Source: Sphagnum magellanicum (Eukaryota > Streptophyta > Sphagnopsida > Sphagnales > Sphagnaceae). From it: DNA of 64,000 bases. The DNA lies in the NCBI GenBank assembly GCA_021904315.1, contig CM038920.1, forward strand, positions 4,650,001 to 4,714,000. The letters are read 5' to 3'. The stretch's first letter is position 1. Each line of letters begins with the position of its first letter. The translations under genes and the position numbers were made by a program. Below, piece after piece: positions 11,201-23,191 of this stretch. Under the pieces are notes generated by a model. It was not told the DNA's origin and searched no databases. It saw nothing but the letters and a program-made list of their open reading frames with translations.

Positions 11201-14200
11201 TCAATCTCCCTGGCTCACTAGACATAGGTTTCGACAGAGGAGCACTCTTCAGCAAACTCAAAGTGGCATTTGTAGGCAACATTGACGACAGACTGGGTTG
11301 AAGCTCAATCCCTGCATCCAATGGATCCTGGTGCATTGATTCCAAGTTTGCTCTAGAGACTGAGGATGGAGTGAGCTCTTTTTCTGGTGGACAGTTCACT
11401 TGGGAGTGTTGAAGATCAGGCTCTTGAAGATCAGGCTCCAGAAATTGAGGAGGGTTGTGTAATGGGTATAGCTTTGGCGGTGAGGAGCTGCAAAAAAGAG
11501 CTGGATTTGCAAACACAGGGAAAGGAGGTGGAGTCTGAGATGGAGTCATAAGATTTGAAGGCACAGAGTCATTTGGTGAAGGGTTTTCTTCCTGTTCCAA
11601 AGGAGGAACTGATGCTATGTAGGGTGATGATGAGCTTGTAAGTGGCAAAGAGAGGAGGATTGGACTCTTGATGGGTGATGATGGATCACCAGGATCTGAT
11701 TCAGAACTTGAGCTCCCCTTGAATGATAGTGAGTCCAGAAATCCCCAAGGATAGTCAAGTGTTTCCTGACATGTTGTGCTGAGAGGTAACCCAGATGATG
11801 GTGAGGGCATGACATTCACGACAGGAGATTTGGGTGTTGAAGGACTTGAATGGGCAGAATAGCTGGAGACTGACATTAGTGAGCAGCTGCTTGAATAAGA
11901 AAATCTGAAAAGATCTGAGACCCTGGGCTCCATAGTAGGTTTGCCAGGCATCCAAATACCTGGGATAGTAGCACTTGGAGATTGTTGATCATGTCCAACT
12001 ACCTCAGACTCTTTTTGCACTTGATCCAGAGTTGCAGAAGAAATCTCTTCAATGTGGAGATTATGTACTTCGGGGACATCCAGTCCATGAGGCATGTTGT
12101 GAGTCAACCCATCTCTACTTGGAGTAAGTTCAAAATTCTCCCTCTCAAGGGCCCTTGTCACACCGATAATGCCTTGTTGATGAGAGTGCAAGGTTTTTTC
12201 CAGCTCAGCCATAGGCCTCTCAGACTCATCTGACGAAATTGATGAAGAGGAAGGACCTCCTGACACAGTGCCGGAGACTGGAGAGGTGGTCTGGTGAATA
12301 CAATTAGGGTCAATTTTTGTCTCATCATGCTGAGGCTTCTCAGCAATGGCTGTCTGCTGAAGATGCGAAAGCTTCAGAGTGTCATGATGAGGTATGGGAT
12401 TTGCTACTTCATAACTCTCACTCACAACAGGCAGACCTTGAGCATGAGCTTCCAAATCACACTCATCATCAGATCCCATGGTGTTAAGAGCAGCAGCAAC
12501 AACAACATTATCCCCATCCTCATCAGAACTCTGTTGTGAAAAGCTTCCACCCTGGTTTGACACTTCACTGAGTTCCAGTGAACTCTGCCTCAAGATCTTG
12601 CCTGCTGGAGCTCCATCATTGACATCCACTGATGCATGTATCAAAGCTTCTTCTGCAGACATGTGTGCTGCTGCTTCACCAACATCCTTCAAACTATGGC
12701 TTGAAAGTTTCCTTATCATATGCACAGCCTCCTCCAACTCCTCCTCCATTGAAATTTTCCATGAGATTTTCTCTGCCATACTTGTAGGCACTATCTCCTC
12801 TTCCTTTGATTCATACCTTGATTGCATACCACCACCCATGCCTGCTGCTGCAACCTCAACAATATCTTCCCTCAAATTACCCCCTGAAATTTGGTCTGCA
12901 ATAGCTGTTGCCTCAGTAGCCTCTCCCGACAGGTACCTTGAAGCATGAATGTGCACATTTGCTGCCTCATGGTCCTCCATCCCAACAAGAACTGAAGCAC
13001 TAGCTACAGATAGAGCATCAGACCCATCCTTAGTCTCCTCTCTCTTAATCTCCTTAGCCTTATCAGAAATGGTGGCAGACTCATTGTCTCTAGCACTTCT
13101 TTTGAAAGGCTCATTTGGCAGGGCTTCTTCACTGGCAGCTATCTCCAGTATGCTGGCAGTGCCACTGGTATGTCCCAACAAACCCACCGAAGATTCTTCA
13201 GCTGCAGCTACTACTGCTGTAGGAACCACAGCAGCAGAGCTTCTCCATTTCTGAAAACCAGCTGCACTGTGGGAAGCAGGTAGCTGCTGCTGGCTCACAT
13301 CAGGCTTCTCAACCTTCAAGCTAGAGGCCAAGTGATGATGATGTGGAAGGCTGTCAAAATCCGCAACACTTGCTGCTACCCCATAATGAACCCTGCAGTT
13401 TGTTGCATGTACTGGGTGAGAAAATATTCCTACCTGCAGAAAATGCTGTCTATAGTGGTACCAATCAGACGAAGCAACAACAAACAGATCTTGTACCATG
13501 ACAAAAAAATTCCACAATTCATTGCCTTCAAGATTCACTCATGCCCAACTTGAGGATGGAGGAGAAAAAAACCTGGAAGGAATCTGAGTTGTCATCTTAG
13601 GCTGCCCAGAACTTAGGCGTCGCCTCCCCTTTTTCTACAGAAAAAACACCACCTTTCCTTCAGTGCCTCACTTTTCCATTTCCCCATGACATACAACCTA
13701 GAAACAGTGTTGCAAAGCAAATCCTCTACCCTACAACTGGTGTTGAGAAGCAGCAATCATACAAGCTCAAAGGAGGAAGGTTGAAAATTCAATTCTGTTC
13801 TCTACATAGTAGCATCCTGAATCCAAACCAATGAAGTCTGCATTGTCAGAAAATCAAAGGAAAATCAAAATGCTGCACTTTTTGATTTGCTCTACCATTT
13901 TATTTACCTTGTCACGATGGGGTTTCTTCTCACGTTGTGCACGCTGGGCTTTCATGAGCTCAGAGCTAGCCCATTCAAGCTTAAAAAATGACGGGTCTGT
14001 GTACCTCTTTAAGCATGCCCCTGCTGCACCTGTTGCCCCTGCCACATCAAACCTGGAAGGAATCCAATCCATACACACATAAAAAACCAAAACCCATCTC
14101 ACAAAAGACCATCAACCTTCAACCAGCAGCAGCAAAAGACTCATACATTTTTTGAACATGACAAATTCAACACTATTTGGGTGGGTGTCAGAATGGTGTT

Positions 14201-15841
14201 TCTTTGCTGCTAGAACTTGATAAACTACCCATGCAGTCCAGACCTAGTGGTGAGAGGATACAACCTTAATCCAGCTTCATGTTACAAGAGTACATGGTTT
14301 GAGTGAGAATAGTAAATACTTGTCAAGAAGGAAGAGTCGGGGTGGTCCTCGGCATTCTTCATAAAAGTTGCGAATAAACCGAGGAAGATCCCCTTGTGTA
14401 CAATGGTTTTGCTCGTTCCGGTTGTTTGCATGCCAATCCAAACCTGACACACAATTTTTCCATTTCAAAGCTCAGAATTTACATGAGAACTCCCTAAATT
14501 ATGTCCTGACCCTAACAATCTTGAAAGTTTTCAACACAGGGGTTTTAGTTTTTGCCCTACCTAGCTAGCATTTGCCCTAATAGAAAGCTAACTTAATACA
14601 CCATGAACAAAGCAGGCAATTTTTTTCATAATCAGATTAAGCTTAATGCATCACCAGCAGAGTAAGCAAAGCGAAGCTGATTAGGCTCTGAAAGCAGAGC
14701 TTTTTCAACAGCAGGAAGCTCAGTCTCCAGCTGTTGTACCCTAGCCATCAAGTCTCGGTCTCGTCCAACAATTGCCATTAACTCATCATGCAGATCCCGA
14801 AATATCTCAGCTGCAAATCTGAACATTGTCATTCGCATCAATCAATCACCTTTGCCATCTCCACGGAACTTAGCAATTCAGTGTCAACAACAAGATCTTG
14901 TTTCAGCAAGAAATCTCCAAAACAAAAGACAACCCAGTGACCTTGAAGGTAACAAGTGTACATGTGTCAGACGTTTCACTCAAACCAAAACAAAACATGA
15001 CAAAGAATGTCAAGCTTGTCAAAACCCTTGTGCTAGTTGTGTCCCTCACACTTGATACCAGATCTTCTTCCTTGTCTTCTTCTTCTTCTTCTTCTTCTTC
15101 ACCAGCTTCTTCATGAATGGCAGTGACTAGCTGCCTTCACTACTCCCCTGCTGAATTCATCAGCTCCAACAGACAGACAATCAGTGTACATAGTATATAT
15201 AACAGCTAATGATGAAAGAACTTGTGAGGCAAAGAATTGTACAAAGTTTGTGTCCTGTCATCAGCTTCTTCAGTAACTAGATTTCCTGAAGCAACAAGAA
15301 GACCCATCACTAGCTCATGATGTCACTCAAGCAAAGTACTGAAGAGGTCAGCATAGCTAAGAATCACCAGTGCATCATCATCATCATTGTCGTCAAGTGA
15401 CAACCATAATTATTACCTTCTCCAGCTTTATAAGATGATCCCAGCTAGGATGCAAGTGTAGTGTTTTGTACATTAGGGTTTGGAGACTAGGGTACATCAT
15501 GCATGCAACCTCAGAATGTGCAAGCTGCTGCTGCAGCAACTGAGCATGGCTAGCTTCAAAGCTGACTTACATGGGCAATGCATGACCTAGTCCCTGCACT
15601 AGTATCATGCCAACAAAGGAGACGACCACGAGGGCAGGTAGTCAGGCACAAAGAAGATGAAAAGAACAAGATGAGTGCATGCATACTCTGCAAGATCGCC
15701 CAGCTGACGGACAATGCCCACTAGTCCGGCCATGGCCACTCCCTCCAAGAGTCCTTCGACATCATCCGGAGCAGCTGAGCGGTACAGCTCGGGGTTGGCC
15801 AAGCTGTGCTCGCACCGCACCTCGTATTTTACAAGCGGCAT
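8287..15841 (-). CDS. SCAR: SCAR/WAVE-family actin-nucleation regulator
   Basis: This is a plant SCAR/WAVE protein; in the family it sits in the WAVE complex and activates ARP2/3-driven actin branching. Nine exons on the complement: 15687-15841, 14655-14818, 14320-14443, 13908-14052, 13573-13634, 10002-13449, 9142-9225, 8848-8952 and 8287-8331. Their phases close to 1443 residues plus stop. The SCAR homology domain fills about residues 1-196 ([60 protein letters not shown]). Exon 6 (residues about 217-1366) is long, Ser/Pro-rich and poorly conserved, as usual for plant SCARs. The C terminus is a classical VCA module: a WH2-like stretch ([17 protein letters not shown]), a central helix ([13 protein letters not shown]) and an acidic tail ([11 protein letters not shown]) with one tryptophan. 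The start is the first ATG of the conserved domain. The exon 6 acceptor (ATAG at 13450-13451) is the least certain junction: it was chosen because it keeps phase. Confidence 0.95.
14870..15330. repeat. diverged duplicated segment in SCAR intron 1 (partner at 47.9 kb)
   Basis: Blocks such as AAGAAATCTCCA, GACAAAGAATG, GCAGTGACTAGCTGC, CACTACTCCC-CTGA-TTCATCA and TGTCCTG recur in the same order at about 47930-48235. No reading frame is conserved between the copies, so this looks like a dispersed repeat or an old segmental duplication. Confidence 0.6.
15075..15100. repeat. TTC trinucleotide microsatellite in SCAR intron 1
   Basis: An almost pure run of TTC units lies within the first intron of the SCAR gene. 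Confidence 0.9.
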
Positions 15842-15876
15842 GGACGCTCCCCGGTCTTACCTCAACATCCCAAACC

Positions 15877-15879
<3 letters not shown>

Positions 15880-15924
<45 letters not shown>
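15880..15924. repeat. CT (GA) microsatellite in the SCAR leader
   Basis: About 22 CT units, with one T insertion, lie just upstream of the SCAR start codon. On the transcribed strand this is a GA-rich tract in the 5' leader or core promoter. GAGA-type tracts at that position are common in plant genes; any regulatory role here is inference. Confidence 0.85.
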
Positions 15925-15999
15925 GCTAAACCCTCTCCTTCTTAGTCTGTTCAAGACTTCGCCTTCGAAGCCCTAACCGGCACTCCAACACTCTTGTTT

Positions 16000-16695
16000 A
16001 CACCTTCCGTATCACAATGCTGACCAGCTGCAAGAGTCCAGCAGCTGCTCCTCAGTAGTGTCGAACACTCCCATGACTCCTCCTCCTCCTCCGACTACAG
16101 CTCTTGCCTCATACCTACCTGCAGTAGTACTTCACGCATACTTGCTTCATGCTCTGGCTCCACTTTACCTGCAACACCCACTACTTCTCCATCAACTCCA
16201 CAAGTAAAGTACTAGCAAAAGAAAACCAATTTAATTCCTTTTTTTTTGGTTGGGTTTTGTTTCTTCAAAGCTCCTGAGCTAACAATTCCTAAGCAACTCC
16301 GAGGCAGATGGGATCGACGCTCAAGCTGAAAAGTCTTGCTTGCTTGCTGGCATTCACTCCCTCGCGCCACTAAACTAATGAGACTTGTACTTTACGACCA
16401 ACCACTGACTGCATTGCATTGGGGCAAAAAAAAAACACGCGCACCGTCAAATGCAGAGCATGACACTGAGTTGCATGGATGGTTACAAAAAAGAATATTG
16501 CTATCAAAAGAGGAGAAGAAGATGACGACGACGACGACACAGAAGAGGAAGACAGCGTCTACGACCACAACAACGAAGAACAAGAAGAAGAAGATGGCCG
16601 CAGGTAGGAGACCGCCTGCAAGCTTCAAGCAGGCGGAGTCAGGAGTGTGCATGTGCGGGCAGGCAAGCTAACAACCGGTAGTCACCCCACCGGTG
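16000..16695. other. SCAR upstream region, no separate gene
   Basis: The region is mixed-composition sequence upstream of the SCAR leader. It includes short GAC/GAA trinucleotide-rich runs at about 16520-16600 that create open frames on both strands without similarity to a known protein. It probably contains the SCAR promoter. Confidence 0.5.
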
Positions 16696-16699
16696 CTAT

Positions 16700-17165
16700 G
16701 TACAGTAAATTTTCGATGAAGAAAAGTCAAAACATGCCGGTTTGGGTCAGCAAAATAGTTCTTGGCCCAGTAAAATTTAGATGAAGAAACGTCGAAATAT
16801 GCCGGTTTGGCTCAGCAAAATAGTTCTTGGCCCATTACATTTTGGCTGAAGAAAAGTGAAAACATGCCGGTTTGGCTCAGCAAAATAGTTCTTGGCCCAG
16901 TACATTTTGGATGAAGAAACGTCAAAACATGCCGGTTTGGCTCAGCAAAATAGTTCCTGGCCCAGTACATTTTGGCTGAAGAATAGTCAAAACATGCCGG
17001 TTTGGCTCAGCAAAATAGTTCTTGGCCCAGTACATTTTGGCTGAAGAAACGTCAACACATGCCTGTTTGGCTCAGCAAAAGAGTTATTGGCCCAGTACAT
17101 TTTGGCTGAAGAAAAGTCAAAACATGCCGGTTTGGCTCAGCAAAATAGTTCCTGGCCCAGCATTT
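16700..17165. repeat. 65-bp tandem repeat, seven units
   Basis: The motif ATGCCGGTTTGG (one unit has ATGCCTGTTTGG) recurs with an exact 65-bp spacing; GCCGG or GCCTG starts at 16736, 16801, 16866, 16931, 16996, 17061 and 17126. Each unit also contains CTCAGCAAAATAGTT, TTGGCCCAGTACATTTTGG and TGAAGAAAAGTC. Units differ by only a few substitutions and keep length, which points to recent expansion or homogenisation. The array sits about 0.8 kb upstream of the SCAR leader. Confidence 0.97.
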
Positions 17166-17198
17166 TTCCACAGGCTGCTGAGACGCTCGCAAAAGGCA

Positions 17199-17430
17199 CA
17201 ACAAACGCTAACGCCTGCTGTTGATTTGACTAAATGGTTCGAATGGTCCCAGTAGGTTGCTATTTAGTAGTTTCTCGCAACAAACGCTAACGCCTGCTGT
17301 TGATTTGACTAAATGGTTCGAATGGTCCCAGTAGGTTGCTATTTAGTAGTTTCTCGCAACAAACGCTAACGCCTGCTGTTGATTTGACCAAATGGTTTGA
17401 TTGGCCCGGGTAGGTTGCTATCTATGGTCT
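17199..17430. repeat. 79-bp tandem repeat, about three units
   Basis: ACAAACGCTAACGCCTGCTG starts at 17201, 17280 and 17359, exactly 79 bp apart. The first two units are nearly identical and the third diverges after about 45 bp. The unit is unrelated to the adjacent 65-bp repeat and begins 30-40 bp after that array ends. Confidence 0.95.
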
Positions 17431-18214
17431 CTCACCTTTTGCAATTTTAGTTTGATGGGTGAGGTTAATAAATAACTGATGTTGGATGTGAGAAATACTG
17501 TTGCAAGGTCATGTACTGAGCATGGGTGAAGCTCCTCTAAGGATTATAAACATTCAACATCCTAAGGGTGACTTTCACTGACGGTTCAGGGTCCATAATC
17601 CCAGGGACCCATTTGAAGCAAATTGAACTCTTCTTTTCTTTTTTTCCTTTTTCTTTAGAGGTGCAAAAATGAGTGTATTAAAAGCATAGGATCCAATTTG
17701 AAGTCCAACTTGTGAAAATGTGGGATTCACATGTGAGAGGATTGGGACCATTCTTAGTTGTTTTTTTTCATTTTTCTCATGTTCTTTTTTTTTTTTTTGC
17801 TTCTTACTACAGACAATGAATGAACATAGGAATAAGTCATCAACGATCCTACTTTTGATTATGGCCATGCATCAAGTCATTGCACAAGTGTGGTCTCATT
17901 GTAATGAGTAATTATTGCATAACATTCAGTGGCCTGTTTGATGCATTCAATGAAAAAAAATGGTTGAACACTAACTTACATCGTGGAGAATCATGATACG
18001 ACATTTCCATGGCTTGAATTGGTCTTGGATCCTCCTCTAAAGGCCTTGGGTCCAATTTAGAACTCTTGACCAATAGGATTGCTTTATATTTTGTTGGACC
18101 CTCATGTACGTAAATTGGAAGCATGCACATGGTGGTTGTTAGCTTAGTGTTTTTCTTGCTGTCGAATTTTTGCCAGATTTTGATCTGAAAAATATGATTT
18201 TGACCTAACAAAGG
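17431..18214. other. spacer, no gene recognised
   Basis: Only short accidental frames and homopolymer runs are visible. Confidence 0.55.
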
Positions 18215-18432
18215 ATTTTTCATGGAAAAAAAAATGACCCAAATTCACCAGATTTTGAAAAAAAAAAATTCCAAATTGCCAGATTTTTATGATAAGTTCC
18301 AGTAGGTAGCCAAAAATATAGAAAGATTCTGATTTTTTCTAATTTCATATCTAGCATCTTGTATGTCTAATTTAATAATTTGGCTAAATTATTTTCTGCA
18401 TGGTCACCACTTTTGGCTACATCATAAAATCC
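18215..18432 (+). repeat. dispersed ~215-bp repeat, copy 1
   Basis: Conserved blocks are ACCAGATTTTGAA, GCCAGATTTTTATGATAA, TTCCAG-AGGTAGCCAA, TTTGGCTAAATTATTTT and GGCTACATCATAAAATCC. The same order occurs in reverse orientation at 45421-45636, and partially at about 39050-39190 and 44040-44240. It has no coding capacity and no clear terminal inverted repeats; the family is unknown. Confidence 0.75.
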
Positions 18433-18815
18433 TTAAAAGAAACCCTGGTTAGCATGGTCAAGTGGATCCTTCAGTTAAGATATGGGAAATGTTTCTATAG
18501 TGGACTCCACATGACCCTGGAATTTAGGCCACCAAACTTTGGTCGGTTTTTAGGTGCATCAGAATATCTCTAAGTTGAAGGGTAGAGAGCCAATCTATTG
18601 CCTAATTTAAAGGTCAGGCATGCCTGCCACTGTACAATGGGTTCAAAGTTTGCTTTGGCTCTCTAAAACCCTAAAGTTTGGGTTTCCCTATTGGGCTTCA
18701 AAGTCTGGTTCTCAGCTTGCTTCTTCACAACCCTAAACTTCCAATTTGGATATCAGGTTTAGTTCCACTTACACCTAAGTTACAAAAAAACCCCAAAGTG
18801 TAGAGTGTGTTGTAA

Positions 18816-19030
18816 GGTGCATTCACACTTGGTGTTAGGGACTCTAGTTTTGAGTCCATTAACACCATGCTAGTTAGTCATTTTGGACTTAACTTATTTA
18901 TTATGAAGTTTTTACATTAAGCTAACCTTCGCTTAACAATTAAACTCTCGGCCATTTAACATTGTGTGCCACCTAGGATGCCACCTAGATTTTCATTTAA
19001 CACTGACTTAACATCAAGTGTGAATGCACC
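18816..19030. mobile_element. MITE-like element, copy 1 (215 bp)
   Basis: The element starts GGTGCATTCACACTTGGTGT and ends with the near-exact inverse (ACATCAAGTGTGAATGCACC), so it has terminal inverted repeats of at least 20 bp with a non-coding interior. It shares end-to-end similarity with 55654-55864, including internal ATGCCACCTAGATTT and AACACTGACTTAACAT. A TAA may flank both sides if one base is assigned to the element end, which would fit a PIF/Harbinger-type insertion, but the target duplication is not certain. Confidence 0.85.
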
Positions 19031-22000
19031 ATAAGAGAGATTATAACTGACAAATGGTAAATTTTGACTTGGAAACTAGGGTTTTTTTTTCAGTTTTCTA
19101 CAGATTCACAGATCTAGCGTTACTTGACAAGATAATTTTAGAATTTTGTGCCAACTGTTTTAAACTGACCATAAACTGACCAAAAACTGCCCTAAGATTA
19201 AAAAACTATGTATCAATCTGATGATTATTATCAAAATTCTCCAAAACAATTCCAAAATATGGTGAAGTTTTTTACTTGTGAAACAGGAGAATCTTTTGAC
19301 AGAATATTCCTTTTCAAAAATTATTTTGTGAATATTCCTTTTTCTTTAATTATAATTTTGTGACCACATTCGCTGTCGGGGACAGAGATTTAGTCCAAGG
19401 ATGGAATATTTATAATATTTAGAAAGCAACCCGGAAAAATGTGGGTGTTTTAACCATGGTGCATACCAGTGTTGGTGCTGGGTTCAGCCTGGCCTCCACT
19501 GATCCCACCTTGCAGAATAAGTACAAAAGTATTGGAACAAATTAAATGAAATGTGAATGAATGTTTTGTCACATATTCCCTGTCTCTTTTCTTTTTTCAA
19601 TTGCCAAATTTTTTTTTAAAGAAAATTGACAAAATTTTAGCCATATTTTGACTAGGGTTTTTAGTTTGGGTCCAAGTTGTTTTGCCAGTTTTTTAAACTG
19701 GTTGGACAGGATTCTGATGCCTGTTGCCATTTAATGATAAAGCCTTCTTTATGTACTTGCTAATGATGCAACATCAGAAAATGAGGAAATAATAATAATA
19801 ATAATTCTCTTTAACATGTTGGAAAGAAACATGCCCTCTATTTGAAACCTGAACTTCATCCATTGTACAGTTTGAAGGCCATTACATTACTCCATGTGGA
19901 GCTAGTGTTCCAGTTCATCTCAATGAAGGAGCCAAAATTTTGGAAGGAATTTTTTTTAATTTACTATCTCTTATGTCATTTTTTATTATTATTTATTATG
20001 CCCTCACATTTACATCAATGCTCACTAATAAGGTCCTGGTCCAGTTACACTACTTGGTGGGCTTTTAGTCTCAATACAGAGTTCACTCAAAATGAGTACA
20101 GAAAGTTGTGAAATTGTTCAGTCCCTAGTGTCTGACGTAGGCCAATGTTTTGGAGATCCACCTGCCCCTGGGTCTGCCCAAGTTGCCCAAGTTGCAGTAC
20201 CAGCAAGCCCACCTGGTCCAGTTGCCCTTGCAGTTCAGCACGCCCACCTAATCCACCTGCAGTTGCAGTTGCAGTTGCGGCGCCCCAGCTGATTTGCGCA
20301 TCTCAATGCTCTCTTCACATTAGAGAGCAGAACCAGTCCAGCAGTGACAGTTTTGAAGACTCAAAATTATTTTCCTTGTTTTTTGCCCAAAAGAGAATAC
20401 CCTAGTGTACCTTAACAGATTCGGCAAGAATTCAATTTTTTTTCAAATCGCCAAAAAAAAATTTAATTTTATTGCATGATATGCCAAATTTTCAGAATTT
20501 AGTAATGGGAATAAGTCCAAATCTCATTCACCTTCGAATTAAGCATGTCCTACCATGCATAGGAACCAAGAATTTCATGTAAAAATCACATACAAACAAG
20601 AACCAAAAAAATGTAGCAAATGAAAGATGTGCATCAAAATGAATGAAAAATGATTCCATATTTCATTCATGTCAAAGATATAATAATTTCATAATGTATA
20701 CCGAAAATATTGGGGGAGGGGGGAGTTTAAGTGCCAAAATACATTTCTAAAAATTAAATAATTATGTAGTGCTGAGGTGCCAAATCCATTCAGGTACAAC
20801 AGGAAATTGGAAAAGAAAATGTTCAAGCTAAAGCTGGACCAGTTTGAGAATTCCTTACTAATATGTTACATCTTTCACTAATGTCAAGCTACATCATATT
20901 TTACATATAAGAGTTTTCCATTGAAATGGATTAAACCACATAGTCTACCTCACCAATGTCATGAGCCAAGGCCTATAGCCATAAGGAAAACCATGTTTTT
21001 TCTTCCCAAAATGATGGGGCCTAGGATGAGGCAGTAGCCATGTCAGGCCCAACATCATCACTTCACCTCATGCCCCTGCATTCTGAGAACGTCCCCTTTC
21101 TTTGGGCATTACCGATCATAAAGCATAAGGCAAACATTAGAGTTATCCATAAAGTCGCCCTCTCTTTCCCTGTCTCCTCTGATAAAGCACAAGGCAAACA
21201 TTAGAGTTATCCATAAGGTCGCCCTCTCTTTCCCTGTCTCCTTTGCTTTCGCCCCCTATACTCTCTTTCAACGGTATCCACAAAGTAAGTAATTTTAATT
21301 AAATCTAAGTGTGAAATGCTGAAACTCAGCATTTAATGCACAAGGTTAGAGAGTAATTATAGTAGATGAGCAAGTAGGAGGAGTGAAAATATGGTGCAGG
21401 CGCTCAGGAAAAAGGAAACACATGACGAAACTCAGTTTACCAGAGAAAAATTAGTTTGGGTCCCAATTATTTGCTTTTGTAAAATTGTGCTTGATGCCCT
21501 TTTATGGAGAAATGGGCCATTCTCACCCCATAATCACCTGACTTTAGAGATAACTCTAATATCTGCTAAACATGTGTAGATCATAAGGCAGTAGGTGCAT
21601 GAGAGACCTTAGGAGAGGCACTTTACACCTACTCTTGCAGACATTAGTAGGCACAAGGTGGCTCTCCACCTGTTTTCAAGGAGCCATTATTGAAGTGTAT
21701 ATCGCACCCTCAAACTACACCAGGAACAAAAACACTCATTGTGTTTGACTCATTTGGCGAAAGAAAAAACAGATTTCACAAATTGTAATCTACAAGATCT
21801 CTCATATCTTTGACCCCAACACAAAGACTATATGATCTCCCCACATATTTTGTAATTCTTATAATGTACTCTACCCCCCTACACAGAGATATGAGGATCC
21901 AAGTATTTGTCAGCTGCTGCAGACATACTGAAAGGCATGGAGCTAATCTTTCACCCTGATTCTCGAACTGACTACAGATTAGATCAGCAATGAAAGTACT

Positions 22001-23191
22001 GACCTGTTCTGTTGGGAGATCAGTCGTGGGTAGTACTGATCCTGTTCCACTCAAGAGGGCTATGGACAACACCAATATTCCAATCAGAAAGAATTCCATA
22101 ACTAGGGGCTCAATACCTTCTTCTCTCTGTACATTCTCCTGCAGACTTCGAGTTCACATTCTCTGCAGACTCTATATTACTGGAAAGGCTGGAACTTCTA
22201 TGACCTGACATTCCAAAGGGGGTATATGCAAAGGTTGTCTATTCAATGGTCCATAGAACTCCCCAAATCCATGGGCAATCTAATGGCAGTTACAAACCAC
22301 TTCAAAGATGGTAATGGGTGTAGCAGGCACATGAAATGACTATCATGGGCTCCTGGAAGAAAAGCCAATACAGAGCAGAGAAAGCTTCAGTAGCTAATTT
22401 ATCCTCAAATGAACATACCTGAGTAGAGGGAATCACACTTCCTCCTTATGTGGAATCATTGTAGAAAGTCTGTTGAAACATAGGTGCAATCTGGTCACCT
22501 TCTAGATCCTGCAATACTTGTCTACTCTCCCATCCCTGAGTATGAGAATAGTTACTCCTATTTTCAAATACCTGTCTCATGTTCACATGCTCTAAGAAAA
22601 TCTGATTCTCATAAGTAGAAAGTTGTCACATGTACATTGAAAGATGCTTTCATTCTGAATGTTCTAATCAGGGCAACAAATCATAACAGTTGGCCAAAAA
22701 GCTGAAGCACCATATGCTTTACCCACAAGACATCATGGCCTTCACCACTAAAACCCACCACCTACCTCTAACACAAATCTTGCACCCTCTTATTTCCACT
22801 GACTTTGTGTGTTCTACTCATGAGTGGGATGGAAACTTAAGCTTGACATAAGCTACATTAGCAACAGCAACAGGTCTTTGAGTTTGATAGTTTACTACCA
22901 AACACAGGCTGGATGCAAGCCCAACCCAATTAAAATCACCAAAGATATTGGCATTAGTCTGGTGCCCTTATTACCAAAAGTTTACCCTGCTCTGCAAGGT
23001 TCAGAGGCAAAATTGGCATTTGCAATGTGTTCTTTGGGGCCAACCACAATTTTCAGTTCACCCAGCAACACACATTGAACTTGGTAGGGATGTCACATGC
23101 TTGAACAGAATCTTGAACTGAAATCTGGAAGGTTTTCCTTCACAATGAACACCTTCATTCACTCTCAGGGAGATGGTGAGAACTAAGGGGG
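19031..23191. other. spacer downstream of the OEP16-like gene
   Basis: No coding sequence is supported. The part near 23191 should include the 3' UTR of the minus-strand OEP16-like gene. A 64-bp direct duplication lies at about 21118-21245. A GC-richer stretch at 20140-20310 with repeated CAGTTGC and CCACCTG motifs has open frames but no recognisable protein. Confidence 0.5.
21118..21245. repeat. 64-bp direct duplication
   Basis: AAGCATAAGGCAAACATTAG starts at 21121 and recurs as AAGCACAAGGCAAACATTAG at 21185. The following ~44 bp (TTATCCATAA-GTCGCCCTCTC) is also repeated almost unchanged. Confidence 0.9.

Noticed and set aside
12478-13254. Plus-strand frames opposite SCAR exon 6
   Set aside because: They are antisense shadows of the Ser/Ala-rich SCAR exon with no similarity of their own.
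9978-13538. Treating the 1186-codon minus-strand frame as a stand-alone gene
   Set aside because: It is the large SCAR exon extended into introns at both ends. The residues before 13449 and after 10002 are intronic.
21776-22099. 107-codon minus-strand frame with a hydrophobic start
   Set aside because: It begins like a signal peptide but has no recognisable domain, no splice support and lies in likely 3'-flanking DNA of the OEP16-like gene.
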